The translations under genes were made by a program, and so were the position numbers. This document shows positions 60,620-64,000 of a stretch of 64,000 bases of DNA, piece by piece; position 1 is the first letter of the stretch, and every line of letters starts with the position of its first letter. This stretch comes from an uncultured Collinsella sp. (GTDB lineage Bacteria > Actinomycetota > Coriobacteriia > Coriobacteriales > Coriobacteriaceae), in the NCBI GenBank assembly GCA_958403205.1, contig CATXWM010000006.1, positions 1-64,000 on the forward strand, written 5' to 3'. The notes below the pieces were generated by a model. That model searched no databases. It was given only the letters and a program-made list of their open reading frames with translations, and was not told where the DNA came from.

Positions 60620-60689
60620 TAAGTTGCGGTGAAATAGTGTCTGTTTTTGCTGCTAGAAAGCATATTCAGTCCCTTATTCACCGCAACTT
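60620..60689. repeat. Palindromic intergenic repeat, copy 4, right edge of the island
   Basis: The left arm begins TAAGTTGCGGTGAAATAG and its first 22 bases equal 38758-38779. The right arm (60667-60689) pairs imperfectly. The host-like macB operon starts a few bases beyond. Confidence 0.85.
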
Positions 60690-60701
60690 GTTGGTGGTGG
60701 C

Positions 60702-61916
60702 TTACTGGTAGCGTAGGCACTCCACCGGGTCGAGCTTTGCCGCGCGGCGAGCGGGGTAGAAGCCAAAGATTACGCCGATTCCGACGGAGACGGCGAAGGC
60801 CAGCAGCACCGTGGCGATTGAAAAGCTCGGTGTAATTTGCCCGCTGGCACCGAGCTCGCCAAGAATCCCGGATCCGGAGGCAAACATCGCGAGGCCCCAT
60901 GCCAGCAGATAGCCAATCAGGACACCTAGCAGTCCGCCGGTGACGCACAGCGCCGAGGATTCGGCCAAAAACTGCGCGGTGATATTGCGACGACTTGCGC
61001 CCAGAGCGCGGCGGATGCCGATCTCGCGGATGCGCTCCGTTACGTTGGTAAGCATCATATTCATAATGCCGATACCGCCGACAAGTAGCGAGATGCTGGC
61101 GACAGCACCCATGATGAGCGAGAACGCGCCCATATAGGAGTTGAGTGCATCGATGGCGCTTTTCATGGATGTCGCCGATACACTGTCGTACTCATCATCC
61201 TCCTCGATGCCCTTCATCGCGCGCACCTTGGACTCGATGGTCTTACAAAGCTCATCCATGTCCGTGCCCTCGGCGACGAGTGCCGTCACGCTGGGGAATG
61301 AAGGATTCTCGTCGCCAAACAGCCCGGAGATGGTTTCGCGCGGCATATACAGCGTGAGCGAGCCCATGGAGTCGCTGCCACCATCTATCACGCCTACAAT
61401 CTGCACCTCGCCGTTGGAAACCTTGATGGTTTTTCCCAGCGCGTCCTGTTCGTTGCCGTAAAGCTGATCGGCGCCGTTGCGGCTGATGAGCGCCACGCGC
61501 GAGCCTGATTGGGACTCGGCCTGGGAATAGGTGCGCCCCGCAACGAGCTTGCTGGCCCCCACGGCGTCGAGCATGTCGCTATCGACACCTTGTGCCATGA
61601 CGGTATAGCTTTTATCGCCGGTCTTGTACTCGGTATACGCGCTGTCGACAATGCCGATCTGCTCTATCTGCGGCACCAGTTTTTGAAGCTTCTCGATGTC
61701 CGACTCGGTGAGTTCTTGCGACGAATAGATTTGCACCATGCGTGCCGCATTGAGGCCCAGGCTGTTGACCAAGCTGTTTTGGATGCCGCCGATGAGCGAA
61801 GTCATGGCGATAACCGAGGCGATGCCGATGACAATGCCCAGGATGGTGAGCAGGCTGCGCCCCTTGTTGGCCTCGAGCGAGTGAAGGGCTTCCTGGATGA
61901 GATCGCGGGCGCTCAT
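60702..61916 (-). CDS. MacB-type ABC transporter permease
   Basis: 404-residue FtsX/MacB permease. The N-terminal helix (SLLTILGIVIGIASVIAMTSL) is followed by a large extracellular MacB_PCD domain. Three C-terminal helices follow, with NMMLTNVTERIREIGIRRALGASRRNI. It belongs to tripartite-like export systems for peptides or antibiotics. It is the last gene of a three-gene minus-strand operon and overlaps the ATPase gene by 4 bases. Confidence 0.92.
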   Translation of the reverse strand: MSARDLIQEALHSLEANKGRSLLTILGIVIGIASVIAMTSLIGGIQNSLVNSLGLNAARMVQIYSSQELTESDIEKLQKLVPQIEQIGIVDSAYTEYKTGDKSYTVMAQGVDSDMLDAVGASKLVAGRTYSQAESQSGSRVALISRNGADQLYGNEQDALGKTIKVSNGEVQIVGVIDGGSDSMGSLTLYMPRETISGLFGDENPSFPSVTALVAEGTDMDELCKTIESKVRAMKGIEEDDEYDSVSATSMKSAIDALNSYMGAFSLIMGAVASISLLVGGIGIMNMMLTNVTERIREIGIRRALGASRRNITAQFLAESSALCVTGGLLGVLIGYLLAWGLAMFASGSGILGELGASGQITPSFSIATVLLAFAVSVGIGVIFGFYPARRAAKLDPVECLRYQ

Positions 61917-62686
61917 GCCATCTCTCCTTTCGGCGGGTTGGCGGAGGCGGAAATCATGGGCAGGCTATCTACGGCGCTGCGTAGGGTCCGCGGTGCATGT
62001 GGAATATACGCGCCGTCGTGAATGCAACCGTCGCGGATGGTCACGGCACGGTCGGCCTCGGCGGCGATGCCGGGGTCGTGTGTGATAAGCACGATGGTTT
62101 TGCCGCGCTCCTGGAGCCTATGGAAGGTCTCCATCACAAGCGCTCCAGTGGCGGAGTCTAGGTTTCCCGTTGGCTCATCGGCCAGGATGATGGGCGGGTC
62201 ATTGACGAGGGCGCGCGCGATGGCGACACGCTGCATTTGGCCGCCCGAGAGCTCGGATATGCGGTGGTCCCAGTGGTCGACGGGCAGCGTGACGGCCTGC
62301 AGCGCGTGCACGGCGCGCATTTCGCGCTGGCTACGGGGCACATTGGTGTAGGCCAGCGGCAGCATGACGTTTTCGATAACCGACAGGCGCGGCAGCAGGT
62401 TGAAACTCTGAAAGACAAAGCCAATGCTCAGGGCGCGAACTTCGGTGAGCTCGTCATCATCGAGCTCGGCCACGTTGAGCCCTTGCAGGTAGTAGTCGCC
62501 TGCCGTCGGTTTATCCAGGCAGCCTAGGATGTTCATGAGCGTTGACTTGCCCGAGCCCGAAGGGCCGGTAATGGCGACGAACTCGCCGGGATCTACCGCC
62601 AGGCTCACGTTATGCAGGATGTGGGCGCAACCTGCCTCGCTCTCAAAGATGCGGTGCACGTTGCGGATGTCGATAACGGGACGCAT
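61913..62686 (-). CDS. MacB/LolD-type ABC transporter ATPase
   Basis: 257 residues. Walker [13 protein letters not shown]-loop [11 protein letters not shown], signature [15 protein letters not shown], Walker [14 protein letters not shown] and the switch histidine ITHD are intact. The protein has a C-terminal extension of about 30 residues ([12 protein letters not shown]) beyond the usual LolD size. It drives the adjacent MacB-type permease and overlaps it and the periplasmic-adaptor-like gene. Confidence 0.94.
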   Translation of the reverse strand: MRPVIDIRNVHRIFESEAGCAHILHNVSLAVDPGEFVAITGPSGSGKSTLMNILGCLDKPTAGDYYLQGLNVAELDDDELTEVRALSIGFVFQSFNLLPRLSVIENVMLPLAYTNVPRSQREMRAVHALQAVTLPVDHWDHRISELSGGQMQRVAIARALVNDPPIILADEPTGNLDSATGALVMETFHRLQERGKTIVLITHDPGIAAEADRAVTIRDGCIHDGAYIPHAPRTLRSAVDSLPMISASANPPKGEMA

Positions 62687-64000
62687 TACATGCCCTCGTC
62701 GTCAGACATGCTGCCCGAATCCGTGCTGTAGCCGCCGTCAGCCGTTGCGTCCGCTCCGTTGTCCATGACGAGGGTGTCGCCATCGCGCAGCTTGGTAACA
62801 GGCACGTCAGGGTTGATCTCGTTGCCCTGGTCGTCGCGCTTGACCTGCGTCTTGCCGACTACGGCTTCGTTGTCGTTTTGCGTCACGACGGTCACCTTCA
62901 CGCGACGGGTTTGCTTGCCCTCGTCATCAGTCGCCACGTTGACGTAATAGTGTTCGCCGTCTTCGGTCATGAGCGCCATCGTCGGCACCATCACCACGTC
63001 GTCGAGCTGCTCGGTCACCACCGATATCTCGGCCGTCATGCCCGGCTTCAGGAGCGCGTCGGGAGCCTCTATGAGAATATCGACGTTAAAGGTTACGCTG
63101 CCGCCGCCACTGTTGGCGGCGTCGGAGTTTGCCACCGACGCGATAGCCGTGACGGTGCCCTGGCTCACGATATCGGGAAACGCGGGATACGTGACGTTGG
63201 CGCTCTGCCCAACGGCGATCTTGGCGATGTCCTTTTCGCCCACCTGCACGGTCACCTTCATCTTGGACAGGTCGGCGATCTGCATGCACTGCTTGCCGCC
63301 GCTCGTATCGCTTTCGCCCATGATCATGCCGCCTGTAACCGTGGCGCCCACTTTGGCATTGAGCTCCACGATGCTACCCGAGCTCGGGGCCGTGACCGTG
63401 CGACTGGAGGCCTTGGCGTTCGCCTGGTCGAGGTTTGCCTGGGCTGATGCGAGGCTGCGCTGCGCGGCCGATACGGCGTTCGTGTCCGCTGATGCGGCGG
63501 AGACGCCAGCCGCTGCGGAAGCTCCCTCGACGTCCGTCGTTGGGGTGGCCTGCGCGGCAGCTGCGGCTTTCTGCGCGTTGGCGAGGTCTTCCTGAGCGGC
63601 TGCAACTGCACGTTGCGCCTCGGCAACGTTGCGATCGAGCTCGTCGTTTTTAATGGTCATAAGCACGTCGCCCTCGTTGACGGATTGGCCCGCCTGCACG
63701 TTGATAGAATCGACCGTGCCGTCGACAGAAGGGGAGACCACTGAGGACGAAATGGGTTTGAGCTGGCCTTTCGCCTCGACCGTTGTGGTAAACGTGCCCT
63801 CGGTCACCATGTCGGTCACCGGCCCGTTGTTGCCTGCGGGCCGTGCGTTGATGGCTAAGGTCACGACAACGGCGACGAGCACAATGGCGGCCACGACGCC
63901 GGCCGCAATGCCGCGTCGGATGAGCTTTTTGCGTCGACGTTCGGCACGTTTTGCCTTGAGCTTGGCATATGCCTCTTCATCGGAAATCTCGGTCGCATCG
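62686..64000 (-). CDS. MacA/HlyD-type membrane fusion protein (5' end outside window)
   Basis: The frame stays open to the window edge, so the start is upstream in the genome. A basic cytoplasmic segment (KRAERRRKKLIRRG) and one membrane helix (GVVAAIVLVAVVVTLAI) lead into a lipoyl/barrel-sandwich domain (VEAKGQLKPISSSVVSPSVDGTV) and an Ala-rich coiled-coil hairpin. A beta-barrel (VQVGEKDIAKIAVGQSANVTYPAFPD) and a C-terminal region follow. The acidic tail is Asp/Gly/Ser-rich. It would link the MacB-type pump to the outside; Gram-positive versions act without an outer-membrane partner. Confidence 0.9.
   Translation of the reverse strand, partial: DATEISDEEAYAKLKAKRAERRRKKLIRRGIAAGVVAAIVLVAVVVTLAINARPAGNNGPVTDMVTEGTFTTTVEAKGQLKPISSSVVSPSVDGTVDSINVQAGQSVNEGDVLMTIKNDELDRNVAEAQRAVAAAQEDLANAQKAAAAAQATPTTDVEGASAAAGVSAASADTNAVSAAQRSLASAQANLDQANAKASSRTVTAPSSGSIVELNAKVGATVTGGMIMGESDTSGGKQCMQIADLSKMKVTVQVGEKDIAKIAVGQSANVTYPAFPDIVSQGTVTAIASVANSDAANSGGGSVTFNVDILIEAPDALLKPGMTAEISVVTEQLDDVVMVPTMALMTEDGEHYYVNVATDDEGKQTRRVKVTVVTQNDNEAVVGKTQVKRDDQGNEINPDVPVTKLRDGDTLVMDNGADATADGGYSTDSGSMSDDEGM

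Larger units (their letters stand above)
38758..60641. mobile_element. Putative acquired island carrying the cobalamin locus
   Basis: About 21.9 kb between identical 22-bp direct repeats. The interior is clearly richer in G+C (frequent GCGCGC, third-position C/G) than both flanks. A fragment of IS21-type transposase sits at the right edge. No integrase is present, so exchange by homologous recombination at the chromosomal repeat, or decay of an older element, is more likely than an intact mobile element. Confidence 0.5.

Noticed and set aside
1..64000. CRISPR arrays, phage genes, toxin-antitoxin pairs
   Set aside because: No series of regularly spaced direct repeats, no phage structural or integrase genes, and no toxin-antitoxin gene pairs were seen.

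Overview
The window looks like a chromosomal segment of a G+C-rich Gram-positive anaerobe of the class Coriobacteriia, most likely Collinsella or a close relative. This is inference from three things: the G+C-biased housekeeping genes, the fructose PTS with tandem PfkB kinases, and an anaerobic (CbiD/CbiG/CbiK-type) cobalamin locus. No 16S gene is present to settle it.

Layout. Positions 1-24.8 kb hold a compact plus-strand housekeeping block: the end of ileS, lspA, an RluD-type pseudouridine synthase, a membrane glycosyltransferase, a prepilin peptidase, a dGTPase-type HD protein, rarA, a DUF948/RsbW-like/SigB-type sigma/AI-2E cluster, alaS-ruvX-mltG-yqeG-aroK-aroB(like), an M24 peptidase, efp, an Asp23 protein, nusB-xseB-tlyA-nadK-recN. 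Positions 25-33 kb hold a sugar-phosphotransfer module: an RpiR regulator divergent from a fructose IIBCA permease, then HPr, enzyme I and two PfkB kinases. Positions 33-38.6 kb carry cca, two identical tRNA-Glu genes, a flippase-like membrane protein, a TetR regulator and a radical SAM protein.

Positions 38.8-60.5 kb are a cobalamin locus that is visibly more G+C-rich than its surroundings. A minus-strand arm (exported cobaltochelatase CbiK, two lipoproteins, FecCD-type permease and ATPase) starts from a TTGACA-17-TATCAT promoter and a B12 riboswitch. It diverges from a tightly overlapping plus-strand biosynthetic operon: cbiF, cbiD, a cbiL remnant, cbiG, cbiH, cbiET, cbiA, cobT, cobU, cobS, a cobU-like/cobC fusion, cbiB, cobD, cbiP, cobA, cbiC, cbiJ. 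The segment lies between two identical 22-bp copies of the arm of a chromosomal palindromic repeat, and a fragment of an IS21-type transposase sits at its right edge, so it resembles an acquired island. The window ends in a minus-strand MacAB-type efflux operon.

Main points for a second look: (i) the island and its 22-bp flanking repeats; (ii) an in-frame internal deletion that leaves cbiL as a 77-residue remnant in an otherwise complete operon; (iii) an AroB-like protein that has lost the metal- and NAD-binding motifs; (iv) an RsbW-like anti-sigma protein with a degenerate ATP pocket beside a SigB-type sigma factor; (v) a Tat-exported lipoprotein CbiK under riboswitch control; (vi) a degenerate CobU domain fused to CobC; (vii) a family of AAGTTGCGGTGAAATAG palindromes; and (viii) a multi-hairpin non-coding region after ileS.
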